Position numbers and translations under genes: made by a program. The notes under the pieces are model-generated. The model was not told where the DNA came from and ran no database searches. It saw only the letters and a program-made list of their open reading frames with translations. DNA of 64,000 nucleotides from Alcanivorax nanhaiticus (GTDB taxonomy: Bacteria > Pseudomonadota > Gammaproteobacteria > Pseudomonadales > Alcanivoracaceae). Positions 26,501 through 35,552 of the stretch are shown here, one piece after another. The stretch's first letter is position 1, and each line of letters begins with the position of its first letter. Where the stretch lies: NCBI RefSeq assembly GCF_000756665.1, contig NZ_ARXV01000014.1:43938-107937 (forward strand), written 5' to 3'.

Positions 26501-29500
26501 AACTGGTTGGACAGCCTGGACAGCGATCTGTCTGAGCATGACGTGGATGACGAAGTGCATCGCGCCCTGCATACCCTCAAGGGCAGTGCGCGCATGGCCG
26601 AAATTGAAGCGGTGGCCGAAGTCGCCGAACCCGCTGAAAAGCTGATCCGCGACCTGATCAGCAACAACCGTCGCGCCACCACCGAGCAGGCAGATCTGGT
26701 ACGTCAGGCCTGTCAGCTCATCGACAACATTCTGGACAATCTGGATCAGGAACACTTGCCAGGTGCCGAGCCCCTGGTACTGGCACTGCAACAACAGCGT
26801 GACGGCCTTACCGGCAGCGACGCCCCGGCACCGAATACGGACCCGCATATCCTGTCGGTATTCCTGTCCGAAGGCATGGACCTGATCGTTGATGCTGAGC
26901 AACTGCTGGCCCAGTGGGCACAGCACCCACAGCAGACCGAAGAGCTGGTGCGTTTGCGCGACGAACTCAATCTGCTTGGCAGCAGCGCCTCCACCGCCGG
27001 TCTGACCGAGATCCATCAGCTGGCAGACGCTTTGGCGAACACCTACAGTGCCGTGGAATCCGGCAAACTAGCCTACAGCGACACTCTGTTTGGGCTGGTT
27101 AGTGAAGGGCAGGATGCCCTGATGAACATGATGGACTGTCTGGCTGCCGGCCAAACGGTACGTCCGGAACTGGGGCTGGTGGACTCGCTGCGCGAACTCA
27201 CTGACAACGGCCCTGACGATAACGGCCCCGACGGCGGACTGCCTGCCCCGGAGGCCAACCTGGCCAGCGACGCCGATCTGATCGACAGCCAGCCAAGCGC
27301 GGTGGATCAGGGTGACTATCAGGCACACCTGGATCCGGAACTGGTCTCCCTGTTTCTGGAAGAAGCGGAAGAAATTCTGGAAACCGCCAGCAACGCACTG
27401 GACCAGTGGGAGCAGGGCGACAGCAGCAATGTAGACAGCCTGCAGCGCGACCTGCACACCCTCAAGGGCGGTGCGCGGATGGCCGGCGTGGCACCAGTGG
27501 GTGACTTGGCCCATGAGCTGGAAAACCTTTACGAGGGCTATAACGCGGGCCAGCTGGAAGCCAATAACGACCTGTTCGGCCTCCTGCACCGCTGCCACGA
27601 CAGTCTTGCCGACATGATCGACGCCCTGCGAGCCAACGCCGCACCGCAGGCTGCACCGGCACTGGTCAGCGCCATTCAGGCCTACATCAAGGGCGAACCT
27701 GCCGCCAGCACCGTTGAACCCGCCGCACCGATCACCCTGGAAGCCGCCCCGGAACCCGAACCGGTTAGCCCTGCGCCCGTTGTGGTTGAGGACGCGCCTG
27801 CCGTTGAGGCTCCCCCTCAACCAGAGCGGGACCCGGAGCTAGTCGAAATCTTCCTGGAAGAAGCCGACGAGATCCTCGAATCCGCTGGCAACAGCCTGGA
27901 GCTGTGGATTGGCCAGCAGGACAACCTGATCGAACTGCAATCCCTGCAGCGTGATCTGCACACCCTCAAAGGTGGCGCGCGGATGGCCGAGGTAGCTGAA
28001 CTCGGCGATTTGGGCCATGAGCTGGAAACCCTGTATGAAGGGCTCGCCCAAAGCCAGCTGACCGTCGCCCCCACGCTGTTCGATCTGCTGCACCGCTGCC
28101 ACGACCGCCTTGCCGAAATGGTCGAAGCACTGCGCGCCAACCGCCCACTGCCCAATGGCGAGCAACTGATTCAGGCCATCCATGGCTATGTGGCCGACCC
28201 GGCAGGCTTTGTTCTGCCGGCCATCTCAGCTACCGCTCCCGTTGAAGCCCCCGAGGCCTCCACACCTGCACCTCAACCGGAGCCTGTGCCAGAAGCTACC
28301 AGCGAGGCAGAGCCCCCGACGCTGGGCACCGCGGATCCTGCTGACGAGAACTGGCAGCCCGATACCGACCCGGAAATTCTGGAAATCTTCCTGGAAGAGT
28401 CGGAAGAGCTATCTGAAATCATTGATGGCAACCTGAGCTCCTGGAAAGCCAATCCGGAAAGCCGTGACTTTGTCGATGACATCAAGCGTGCCCTGCACAC
28501 CCTCAAGGGTGGTGCCCGTCTGGCCGGCCTGAAACAGCTGGGCGATATCAGCCACGATTTTGAAACCTACCTGCTGGATCTGGAAAAGCGCACCGGCGCT
28601 CCCAGCCAGGACGACTTCCAACCCATGCTGGACTGGCACGACCAGATCAGCAAAGGCATGGAAACCGTGGCCAAGAGTGCACGCGCCACTTTGGCCGCCA
28701 AACCGGCACCTGCCGCAGAACCAGAAGCGGTCAGCGGCGAATTGATGCCCGCTGAACCGAAACCGGAAGCGCAGCAACCGAAGAAAGATGACCGCCGCCA
28801 ACGTCAGAATCAGGCCCAGCCCCAGGAAATGGTGCGGGTGGGTGCAGACGTGCTGGAAGCACTGGTTAACCTGGCCGGGGAAACCTCCATTAACCGGGGC
28901 CGGGTGGAACAGGGTCTGACCGAGTTCACTTTCAACGTAGAGGAAATGGGTAATACCATTCAGCGTCTCTACGAACAGCTGCGTCGCCTCGATTCCGAAA
29001 CCGAAGCCCAGATCATGTCCAACTACCAGCAAGGGGTGGACCGCGGGGAATTCGACGAGGATTTCGATCCGCTGGAGATGGACCAGTACTCCGAGCTGCA
29101 CCAGATCACCAAACAGCTTTCGGAATCGGCGTCTGACTTGCTGGATTTGAAGAACACCCTGCTGGACCGCACCAAAGACACGGAAACCCTGTTGCTGCAG
29201 CAATCACGGATCAACACCGAGCTGCAGGAAAAACTCATGCGCACCCGCATGGTGCCGTTCAGCCGGCTGGTGCCGCGTCTGCGCCGTATTGTCCGTCAGA
29301 TCTCTGGCGAAGTGGGCAAGCGGGTGGACTTCGACGTGCTCAACCCGGAAGGCGAACTGGACCGTTCGCTGATGGAACGCGTGGTGGCACCACTGGAGCA
29401 CATGCTGCGTAACGCTGTGGACCACGGTATCGAAACCGCCGAAGGTCGCCAAAGCGCGGGCAAGGACGGCACCGGCCGCATCAATCTGGAACTGGGCCGG

Positions 29501-30694
29501 GAAGGGGGCGAGGTTGTCATCATCCTCTCCGATGACGGTAAAGGTATCGACACCGACGCGGTGCGCAAGAAAGCCATCGAACGCGGCCTGATTACCGAAG
29601 ACGCCCAGCTTTCCGAGCAGGACATCCAGCAGTTCATCTTCCACGCGGGTTTCTCCACCGCCGCCGCCGTGACCCAGATTTCCGGTCGGGGTGTGGGCAT
29701 GGACGTGGTGGCCAGCGAGATCAAACAGATGGGCGGGTCGGTGACCATCGATTCGCACAAGGGGCAAGGTACCCGCTTCATTATCCGTCTGCCGTTCACC
29801 CTGGCCATGAACCGCGCCCTGATGGTGAAAGCCGGCGAAGACAGCTATGCCATCCCGCTGAACCAGATCGAAGGTATTGTGCGTATCAGCCCCTTCGAAC
29901 TGCAGCATTACTTCAGCGAAGAAAACCCGGTTTACACCTATGTGGGCCAGGATTATGAACTCGAGTACCTGGGCAATTTCGTCCACGGTATCCGCGCACC
30001 TCATCTGGAACACCAGAATACGCCCATGCCGGTACTGCTGATTCGCAGTACCGAGCATACCGTGGCCATCGTGGTGGATGACCTGGTTGGCTCCCGCGAA
30101 GTGGTGGTGAAATCCGTTGGGCCACAGCTGGCCAGCGTGGCGGGTATCAGCGGTGCCACCATCCTCGGGGATGGTTCGGTGGTGATCATTCTTGATATCC
30201 ACTCGCTGATCCGCGCAGCCCACGTTCAAGTCCCGACACTGCCAGCAGAACAGGCCGTCGACGACACCCCGGCACTACCAGAAACGCCAGCTGCTCCGAA
30301 ACGCGACACCCCACTGGTCATGGTAACGGACGACTCGGTAACCGTACGGAAGGTGACCACGCGTCTGCTGGAGCGGAACGGCTTCGAAGTGGTCACCGCC
30401 AAGGATGGTATCGATGCCATCGCCAAGCTCGAGGATGTGCGCCCGGATGTGATGCTGCTGGATATCGAAATGCCGCGCATGGATGGTTTCGAAGTCGCCA
30501 CCCACGTGCGTCACGACAGCCGTCTGAAGGATGTGCCTATCATCATGATCACCTCGCGGACCGGCGAAAAGCACCGCGACCGGGCGTTCGATATCGGCGT
30601 GAACTGCTACATGGGCAAACCCTTCCAGGAGAACGAACTGCTATCGACCATCCGCGAATTGCTGGGCGAGCTGCAGGAAACCTCTGAGGGATGA
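23558..30694 (+). CDS. chpA: Chemotaxis-like hybrid histidine kinase ChpA (PilL)
   Basis: 2,378 residues from the ATG at 23558 (GGAG 6 bp upstream). An N-terminal FimL-like helical region (about 1-560) and an acidic linker are followed by five Hpt domains with HTLKG motifs, phospho-acceptor His at about 728, 1005, 1300, 1468 and 1647. A sixth, degenerate domain has Asn1138 in that place (ELNLLGSS). The CheA core follows from about 1757: dimerisation helices, ATPase (RNAVDHG, DDGKGID, GRGVGMDV), a CheW domain, then a receiver with phospho-acceptor Asp2302. In Pseudomonas the array of Hpt domains relays phosphate to PilG, PilH and the own receiver. The repeated acidic, Pro/Ala/Glu-rich linkers are typical. 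Confidence 0.95.
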   Translation: MSDRHDYLALDWVRGEIQETLNQAQQALEAFVENPDDATRMRFCQAHLHQVYGTLQMVEFYGAALLAEEMEKLAQALLEGRVGNVTDGQETLMRALLQLPPYLDRVASNRRDLPVVLLPLLNDLRAARGESLLSETSLFKPDLTDATGSGQIPQALLNDPRFGSLAKKIRQMFQIALLGVLRNDRMGENLGYMAKVFTKLEQVTGDAPRAPLWSISNALVEGLAEDAIVLGTSVKMMLGQVDRSLRELTAKGAASLNEPAPTDLLKNLLYYVAKADVDSPRIRDVKARFRLEDALPSDDLVSAERERMTGPDADAINSVVVALSEEITTVKDALETFVHNGEQDASQLQPQTVTLKQVADTVAVLGLGQPRKLVEEQLGVMEDIVGGKRPADRDLLMDIAGALLYVEATLAGLTGNDRHGGSRGSEPTTMPGHVGQAMDAVLRECRAGLEEAKDGIVEFIASQWGTDHLAPVPERLNAVRGGLEVIQLHRPAVILRQCVRYIEEQLLEANQPKPDWRSMDTLADAITSVEYYLERLSDDPETSDDILQLARASVDALGYPLDSDSDFESGVEVERIEMDTDVAIEDSTPVATPAANEDAVTELSLEPEEPQHASTEIDIDDLAVDAVEGIESAEAPGNEENTEDASDELSVSEPAPAEEPTATPTPEPVAETTAAAEDDDDDLIDDEIIEIFQEEAGEVLEALDEYFPRWAANTSDEESLVEFRRAFHTLKGSGRMVGALTVGELAWSVENMMNRVIDKTITPTPILIELVQTVRNHIQPLVDAFCTRQPDPFDPQPLADAADTLAAGGQIDSIPSVVADNDDSAEASESVAPEADAEPESIELSADVDMPEPFASEADDEAQGEDDTLELNTLPDSGTDHAGIDINWDDGEDDITLENSVESEDSSIDEISLELPEDPTAFDDDSTLEITGLSLDENDASTSDSLADIPDLSGSDDNGAPDPVLLEIFSSEAGRNLLLVNNWLDSLDSDLSEHDVDDEVHRALHTLKGSARMAEIEAVAEVAEPAEKLIRDLISNNRRATTEQADLVRQACQLIDNILDNLDQEHLPGAEPLVLALQQQRDGLTGSDAPAPNTDPHILSVFLSEGMDLIVDAEQLLAQWAQHPQQTEELVRLRDELNLLGSSASTAGLTEIHQLADALANTYSAVESGKLAYSDTLFGLVSEGQDALMNMMDCLAAGQTVRPELGLVDSLRELTDNGPDDNGPDGGLPAPEANLASDADLIDSQPSAVDQGDYQAHLDPELVSLFLEEAEEILETASNALDQWEQGDSSNVDSLQRDLHTLKGGARMAGVAPVGDLAHELENLYEGYNAGQLEANNDLFGLLHRCHDSLADMIDALRANAAPQAAPALVSAIQAYIKGEPAASTVEPAAPITLEAAPEPEPVSPAPVVVEDAPAVEAPPQPERDPELVEIFLEEADEILESAGNSLELWIGQQDNLIELQSLQRDLHTLKGGARMAEVAELGDLGHELETLYEGLAQSQLTVAPTLFDLLHRCHDRLAEMVEALRANRPLPNGEQLIQAIHGYVADPAGFVLPAISATAPVEAPEASTPAPQPEPVPEATSEAEPPTLGTADPADENWQPDTDPEILEIFLEESEELSEIIDGNLSSWKANPESRDFVDDIKRALHTLKGGARLAGLKQLGDISHDFETYLLDLEKRTGAPSQDDFQPMLDWHDQISKGMETVAKSARATLAAKPAPAAEPEAVSGELMPAEPKPEAQQPKKDDRRQRQNQAQPQEMVRVGADVLEALVNLAGETSINRGRVEQGLTEFTFNVEEMGNTIQRLYEQLRRLDSETEAQIMSNYQQGVDRGEFDEDFDPLEMDQYSELHQITKQLSESASDLLDLKNTLLDRTKDTETLLLQQSRINTELQEKLMRTRMVPFSRLVPRLRRIVRQISGEVGKRVDFDVLNPEGELDRSLMERVVAPLEHMLRNAVDHGIETAEGRQSAGKDGTGRINLELGREGGEVVIILSDDGKGIDTDAVRKKAIERGLITEDAQLSEQDIQQFIFHAGFSTAAAVTQISGRGVGMDVVASEIKQMGGSVTIDSHKGQGTRFIIRLPFTLAMNRALMVKAGEDSYAIPLNQIEGIVRISPFELQHYFSEENPVYTYVGQDYELEYLGNFVHGIRAPHLEHQNTPMPVLLIRSTEHTVAIVVDDLVGSREVVVKSVGPQLASVAGISGATILGDGSVVIILDIHSLIRAAHVQVPTLPAEQAVDDTPALPETPAAPKRDTPLVMVTDDSVTVRKVTTRLLERNGFEVVTAKDGIDAIAKLEDVRPDVMLLDIEMPRMDGFEVATHVRHDSRLKDVPIIMITSRTGEKHRDRAFDIGVNCYMGKPFQENELLSTIRELLGELQETSEG

Positions 30695-31716
30695 CCGCAC
30701 CAGGCCGCGTCGGTGTCATTGCCGACAGCACATTGCAGGGGCACCTGTTATCCAGCGCGGTCAAGGGGCAGGGTTATCAGGTGGTGGTCAACACCGAGCC
30801 CGGCAATCTGGAACCACACTGGTTCGAGGATGATGCTCTGGACCTGTGGGTAGTCGATCTTTCCAGTGAAGATCGCTGGCAGGATTTTCTCGACCATCTG
30901 CTGGAAAACGCCAGCGCCCCGATCCTGTTCTGTGATGGCCAGGCCCCCGCCCGAACCGATGCCCTTTACCCTCGCTGGGAACGTCGCCTGGTCACCAAAC
31001 TGGTGGATTTCATCGGCAAGCCGCAGGTGCAGGAACGGCTCGACGTTATCCCGAAACGGGCCCCTTCCCTGCGAATTCCAGAGCCCAAGGAGTTTCAGGC
31101 CATCATGCCGGCTCATCGCCCCCAGCGAGTATGGGTACTGGGGGCCAGCCTTGGCGGGCCGGCGGCAGTAAAAGAGTTCCTTGATTGCCTGCCTGCCAAG
31201 TTGCCGGTGGCCTTCGTTCTGGCCCAGCACATTGATGGCAGCTTTCTGGACACCCTGTGCGGTGTGCTTAGCCGCGATAACCACATCCGCTGCAAGGTCG
31301 CCGTGGACGGCGAAACCCTGCATCACGGAGAGCTTGCCATTGCTCCGGTGGAGTACGCCATTCGCTTTCGACACGATGGCCGCATCCAGTCCACCGGGCA
31401 ACCCTGGGAAGGCCCCTATGCACCGTCCATTGATCAGGTGATCCAGAATGTCAGCGAAGGCTTTGGCCAGCTGGCCAGCGGCGCTATCCTGTTTTCTGGT
31501 ATGGGCAATGACGGAGCCATTGCCGCGCCGAAACTGGCCGCTGCTGGCCAACCCATTTGGGCCCAGAGCAGCGAAACCTGTGCCTGCAGCAGCCAGCCCG
31601 ACTCGGTGCGCGAAACCGGATGCGTGACCTTCAGCGGTTCCCCTGAACAGCTTGCACAGCAGCTGGTAGAACAGGTAAGAAGAGAATTAAAGAACGCCGA
31701 AAGCCCGGCTATCTGA
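30691..31716 (+). CDS. chpB: CheB-type methylesterase ChpB
   Basis: 341 residues. The C-terminal methylesterase domain (about 145-335) carries the catalytic triad Ser153 (GASLGGPAA), His180 (AQHIDG) and Asp274 (GMGNDGA). The N-terminal 120 residues have a receiver-like outline (VGVIADSTLQ, LWVVDLSS) but without the usual acidic pocket and conserved Lys, so regulation by phosphorylation is unlikely. Start overlaps the chpA stop (ATGA). It should remove methyl groups from PilJ. Confidence 0.9.
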   Translation: MTAPGRVGVIADSTLQGHLLSSAVKGQGYQVVVNTEPGNLEPHWFEDDALDLWVVDLSSEDRWQDFLDHLLENASAPILFCDGQAPARTDALYPRWERRLVTKLVDFIGKPQVQERLDVIPKRAPSLRIPEPKEFQAIMPAHRPQRVWVLGASLGGPAAVKEFLDCLPAKLPVAFVLAQHIDGSFLDTLCGVLSRDNHIRCKVAVDGETLHHGELAIAPVEYAIRFRHDGRIQSTGQPWEGPYAPSIDQVIQNVSEGFGQLASGAILFSGMGNDGAIAAPKLAAAGQPIWAQSSETCACSSQPDSVRETGCVTFSGSPEQLAQQLVEQVRRELKNAESPAI

Positions 31717-31728
31717 TTGCGCAGTATT

Positions 31729-31763
31729 GCATCAGGCATCCGGGATCAGGCGTCCAGCGTCAT
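31729..31763. repeat. Single heptamer arm E11 (GCATCAG class)
   Basis: Five consecutive degenerate heptamers GCATCAG-GCATCCG-GGATCAG-GCGTCCA-GCGTCAT lie between chpB and chpC. No inverted partner arm was found next to it, so it may be a remnant or a half element. Confidence 0.55.
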
Positions 31764-31775
31764 TTGAGGTTTGAT

Positions 31776-32225
31776 ATGAGCAGTTTGCCAACGGAAATTT
31801 CCAGCCTGCTGATTCCCATGCAGGGACGCCCCTGGTTGGTGCCCAATATTGTGGTAGCCGAGGTGATCCCCTTGCGCCAGCCGGATCGCCCCGGTCATGG
31901 CCCGGAATGGTTACTGGGCTGGTTAAGCTGGCGCGACCAGAACATCCCGCTGGTCTCCTTCGAGCGCCTCAATGAATCCGGCCAGATCACCATCGGTCAG
32001 GACGCCCGTATTGCCGTGCTCAATACCATCGCTGGAAAACGTCCTTTTTATGCGGTGATCGTTCAGGGGATTCCACGACTGCTCAAGGTCGGCAAGGATG
32101 ATCCAGTGGAAGAGCCGGTGGATACCGGCCCTGCAGAATCCATGTACATTCAGGTTGCTGGCGACCTGGCCGTGATTCCGGATCTGGATGCCATTGAAGG
32201 CGCGGTAGCCGGCCTGCCAACATGA
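31776..32225 (+). CDS. chpC: CheW-like adaptor ChpC
   Basis: 149-residue CheW-domain protein: SSLLIPMQGRPWLVPNIVVAEVIP, then WLLGWLSWRDQNIPLVSFERLN. ChpC is the second adaptor of the Chp system in Pseudomonas. GAGG lies 8 bp before the ATG at 31776. Its stop overlaps the start of the following hydrolase gene (ATGA). Confidence 0.88.
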   Translation: MSSLPTEISSLLIPMQGRPWLVPNIVVAEVIPLRQPDRPGHGPEWLLGWLSWRDQNIPLVSFERLNESGQITIGQDARIAVLNTIAGKRPFYAVIVQGIPRLLKVGKDDPVEEPVDTGPAESMYIQVAGDLAVIPDLDAIEGAVAGLPT

Positions 32226-33214
32226 TCGACCGGGAACGCCTTGCTGCACTGGCAGCGCAGCAACCTGACAGCCCGAGTGTCTACCGCAACCTGTATGAGA
32301 CACCTCACCATGGGCTGCGCGAATTTCTGCGGTGGCAGTGGGATAGTCGTGGACGCTTTCCCCGCCATCAGACGTTCCCTCTCCACACGCCAGATCCCCA
32401 GCAGTTAGCTCAGCCAGGTTCGCAGCCACAGCTGACCTGGATTGGACACTCCACGTTTCTGTTTCAGTACAAAGGCTGGAACCTGCTCACCGATCCGGTC
32501 TTTTCCGATCGCTGCTCGCCGTTCACCTTTGCAGGCCCCAAACGGGCAGTGGCACCAGCACTGGATATTGAGCAGTTACCACCCATCAACGCCGTGCTGG
32601 TCTCCCATAACCATTACGATCATCTCGACAAGGCCTCGGTCAAACAGCTGCAAGCCCGTTTCGGCAAGGATATTCTCTGGTTTGTTCCGCAAGGGGTAGC
32701 CAGCTGGCTGCGCAAGCTTGGGGTCGAGCGCATCATTGAGCTGGGTTGGTGGCAAAGTGAATTTCACGGCCAGGTTGAGGCGTTCTGTCTGCCCGCCCAG
32801 CACTTCAGCGGTCGTGGCCCAGGTGACCATAATCGCAGCCTGTGGTGCAGCTGGCGTCTGGAATTTCCCGACTTCTCCCTGTATTTTGCCGGCGATACTG
32901 GCTATGCCCCCCTGTTTGGTGAAATCGGTGAGATTTTTGGCCCGGTGGATCTGGCGCTGCTACCTATTGGCGCCTATGAGCCACGCTGGTTCATGTCTCC
33001 GGTACATATCGACCCGGCCGAAGCCGTTCGCATCCATCAGGACATCCAGTCACGCCAGTCGGTTGCCATGCATTGGGGCACCTTTGTACTGACGGATGAG
33101 GCCATGGATGCGCCACCCAAGGCATTGGCGCTGGCCATGGAAAGCCATTCGATTCACCCGGATCAGTTTCGCGTACCCCAACACGGCGAAACCCTGATCC
33201 TGCAGCAGGATTGA
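32222..33214 (+). CDS. Metallo-beta-lactamase-fold hydrolase (NAPE-PLD/RomA-like)
   Basis: 330 residues. The metal motif is SHNHYDHLD (His129, His131, Asp133, His134), preceded by WIGHSTFLFQYKGWNLLTDPVFSDRCSPF and followed by FAGDTGY and MHWGTF. This is the pattern of N-acyl-phosphatidylethanolamine phospholipase D-like and UlaG/RomA-like proteins. Substrate unknown. It is coupled to chpC by a 4-bp overlap and sits 11 bp before an acyltransferase gene, hinting at a lipid-related role. Confidence 0.82.
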   Translation: MIDRERLAALAAQQPDSPSVYRNLYETPHHGLREFLRWQWDSRGRFPRHQTFPLHTPDPQQLAQPGSQPQLTWIGHSTFLFQYKGWNLLTDPVFSDRCSPFTFAGPKRAVAPALDIEQLPPINAVLVSHNHYDHLDKASVKQLQARFGKDILWFVPQGVASWLRKLGVERIIELGWWQSEFHGQVEAFCLPAQHFSGRGPGDHNRSLWCSWRLEFPDFSLYFAGDTGYAPLFGEIGEIFGPVDLALLPIGAYEPRWFMSPVHIDPAEAVRIHQDIQSRQSVAMHWGTFVLTDEAMDAPPKALALAMESHSIHPDQFRVPQHGETLILQQD

Positions 33215-33225
33215 TAACACCGATC

Positions 33226-34230
33226 ATGAGTAAACAATCCCAAGGCCGCCGCATGTGGCTGATGGTTCGCCTTCTTGCCTGGCTCCCCCTCCCGCTGGTA
33301 ACGGCTTTCGGTGCCTTGATCGCCACCCTGATCACCTTTGTACCGCTGCGTTATGCCAGTGCTTACCGGGTAGTGCTGATCAATCTGCTGGCCACCCATC
33401 CGGACATGAGCTTTGAGGAGGCCAAGCGTATTGGCCGGAAAAGCATGGCGGAGCTGGGGCGCACACTCACGGAATTCAGTCATGTATGGCACCGCCCGGT
33501 AGAACAAACCCTGGCGCGCGTTACCCACCTGCACGGCGAAGAAGACTTCCTGCAAGCCACCGCCAGCGACAAGCCGGTACTGCTACTGTCGCTGCATCAA
33601 GGCAGCTGGGAAATCAGCAATCTGTACCTGGGCAACAAGACCGAGGCGGGCAAAACCCTGATCATGTATCAGCCCCATCCGGCCACGCTGATGGACGCCA
33701 TGGTGAAAGCGGCACGTGAACGCACCGGCTCGGTACTGATCCCCACCAACAGTCAGGGCGTCAAACAGGCTCTGGCCGCCATGAAAGCGGGGGGCACGCT
33801 AGGCATTCTGTCCGACCACAATCCGGGCAATCGCAGTAATCCCTGTGTCCCCTTCTTTGGGTACGATGTGCCCACCCCGGCACTCATCGACAAACTGGTG
33901 CAACGCTATCGCCCCCATGTTTTCATCGTTTCCTGTCATCGGGGAGAAGGCGGGGTGAAAGATATCCACGTTCATTTTGAGCCCGCACCCGCCATCGAAC
34001 AGGCCAGCGACTGCACTGAAATCCTCACCGAGATGAACGCCGGCCTGCAGCGCTGCATCGACCGCAACCTGGCGCAATATCAATGGACCTACAAACGCTT
34101 CAAGTGGAGCCCCCAAGGGCGACGTAACTGGTATCGTCAATCCCAAAGATTACTGGCCGAGATTGCCGCCGGGGCCGACCGCAAGAAACTTGGCCTTCAC
34201 CCCGATACTGACAAGCATCAAACACCGTAG
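33226..34230 (+). CDS. LpxL/HtrB-type lysophospholipid or lipid A acyltransferase
   Basis: 334 residues. N-terminal membrane anchor (about 10-45), then the acyltransferase HX4E motif HQGSWE (His124, Glu129), YQPHPATLMDAMVKAARERTG, LSDHNPGNRSNPCVPFFG and the C-terminal YQWTYKRFKWSPQGRRNWY segment typical of the family. It should transfer an acyl chain from acyl-ACP at the inner membrane. The lipid acceptor (lipid A or an ornithine or glycine lipid) cannot be decided. ATG at 33226 is 11 bp after the hydrolase gene. Confidence 0.86.
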   Translation: MSKQSQGRRMWLMVRLLAWLPLPLVTAFGALIATLITFVPLRYASAYRVVLINLLATHPDMSFEEAKRIGRKSMAELGRTLTEFSHVWHRPVEQTLARVTHLHGEEDFLQATASDKPVLLLSLHQGSWEISNLYLGNKTEAGKTLIMYQPHPATLMDAMVKAARERTGSVLIPTNSQGVKQALAAMKAGGTLGILSDHNPGNRSNPCVPFFGYDVPTPALIDKLVQRYRPHVFIVSCHRGEGGVKDIHVHFEPAPAIEQASDCTEILTEMNAGLQRCIDRNLAQYQWTYKRFKWSPQGRRNWYRQSQRLLAEIAAGADRKKLGLHPDTDKHQTP

Positions 34231-34309
34231 TCCTTAATCCTGCTTTAATCTGCATCAGGGATGATGCGCCGAGGCCAGTTAAAAGGCCCTCATTAAAAAG
34301 GATGCTGTG

Positions 34310-34837
34310 ATGAACCCAGTAGAACGTTGGCACCCGTTGCATAAGGGTCTGCACTGGCTAACCCTGGCGCTGATCATCGCCGCCTGGGCGGCGGTGGAAT
34401 TGCACGAACAATTTGCCAAGGGCTCATCGTGGCGGGAATGGTGGAAGCTGATGCATTTCACCATCGGCTTCAGCGTATTGCTGACCGTAACAGTGCGGCT
34501 GTACGTACGAGCACGCCACCCCCGCCCGGCCCTGATAGCTTCTCGCTGGCAGGCGCTGGCATCAAAAGCCGTTCATGCGCTGCTCTATCTGGTCATCCTG
34601 GCCATGCCGCTGACCGGCATGGGCATGCGCCAGCTGGCCGGCAAGGACACCGAACTGTTCTGGCTGTTCGAACTGCCGCAGATCATCGCCATCAACACCG
34701 ATCTGGCTAAACAGGTAGCCTGGATTCACAAGGAGTTCCTGTGGAACAGCCTGCTGGTACTGGTGGTGATCCACGTGGCCGGCGCCCTCTGGCATCACTT
34801 CATCGACAAGGATGATACCCTGCGCAGGATGCTATGA
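34310..34837 (+). CDS. Cytochrome b561 family protein (second copy)
   Basis: 175-residue four-helix cytochrome with His in KGLHWLTL, LMHFTIGF, AVHALLYL and VVIHVAGALWHH, ending [11 protein letters not shown] as in the copy at 12738. Probable quinol-linked electron carrier in the inner membrane. AAAAGGA precedes the ATG at 34310. No YceI partner here. Confidence 0.85.
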   Translation: MNPVERWHPLHKGLHWLTLALIIAAWAAVELHEQFAKGSSWREWWKLMHFTIGFSVLLTVTVRLYVRARHPRPALIASRWQALASKAVHALLYLVILAMPLTGMGMRQLAGKDTELFWLFELPQIIAINTDLAKQVAWIHKEFLWNSLLVLVVIHVAGALWHHFIDKDDTLRRML

Positions 34838-34858
34838 CAGGCCTGACACAGCAGGATG

Positions 34859-34944
34859 AGAAGCGAGTGACGAGGTACGAGTTACGAAAGGCAAATCCCA
34901 TGCGATCTGTTTTCGCTTTTCGTAACTCGTAACTCGTAACTCAA
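34859..34944. repeat. Heptamer-armed palindromic element E12 (GAGTTNC class)
   Basis: Left arm AAGCGAGTGACGAGGTACGAG then TTACGAAA; right arm TTTTCGTAACTCGTAACTCG then TAACTC inverted. The interior is about 27 bp (GGCAAATCCCATGCGATCTG). Lies between cytochrome b561 and the FKBP gene. Confidence 0.78.
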
Positions 34945-35063
34945 TCAAGGTAACGCGCTCCCGGCAAGGCCTGTCACACCAAACCATTGCCCCCTACCTA
35001 TCCGGGCGGCACAATGCATCGCCATTGCTGAGCAACACATCAGGCCCACATCCGGAGACATCC

Positions 35064-35552
35064 ATGACCATCGAGAAAGGCAAGGTCGTTACCCTGCATT
35101 ACCAGCTGTTCAATGCCGAAGACGGCAGCGAAATTGAAAACTCCAGTGAAACCGGCGAACCCATGGCCTATCTGCATGGCTATAACAACATCATCGCTGG
35201 GCTGGAAAACGCGCTGGAAGGCAAAAACGCCGGCGAGCAAGTGGATGTCACCGTTGCCGCCAAAGATGCCTACGGCGAGTACGACAACACACTTTTCCAG
35301 CGTATCTCCCGCAAGTACCTCAAGCACGCCGGCAAGCTGGCACCAGGCAAAGTGGTCACCGTGAGCACCGAAGAAGGTCCGCGCATGCTGACCGTACTGA
35401 AAGTCGGCCTGAAAACCGTCGACGTGGACGCCAACCACCCTCTGGCAGGCAAGGCCCTTCGCTTTGTGGTCGACATCACCGACATCCGCGACGCCAGCGA
35501 CGAAGAAATTGCCCACAAACATGCGCACGGGGTCGGCGGGCACAACCATTGA
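35064..35552 (+). CDS. SlyD-type FKBP peptidyl-prolyl isomerase
   Basis: 162 residues: FKBP domain split by an insert-in-flap domain, MTIEKGKVVTLHYQLFNAEDGSEIENS, PMAYLHGYNNIIAGLENALEGK and HPLAGKALRFVVDITDIRDAS. The tail is His-rich (HKHAHGVGGHNH), which suggests metal binding as in SlyD. Cytoplasmic folding helper. GGAG before the ATG at 35064. The stop codon is immediately followed by element E13. Confidence 0.9.
   Translation: MTIEKGKVVTLHYQLFNAEDGSEIENSSETGEPMAYLHGYNNIIAGLENALEGKNAGEQVDVTVAAKDAYGEYDNTLFQRISRKYLKHAGKLAPGKVVTVSTEEGPRMLTVLKVGLKTVDVDANHPLAGKALRFVVDITDIRDASDEEIAHKHAHGVGGHNH

Noticed and set aside
30691..31050. Functional receiver domain at the ChpB N-terminus
   Set aside because: The usual acidic residues and conserved Lys are missing, so only the fold outline remains.
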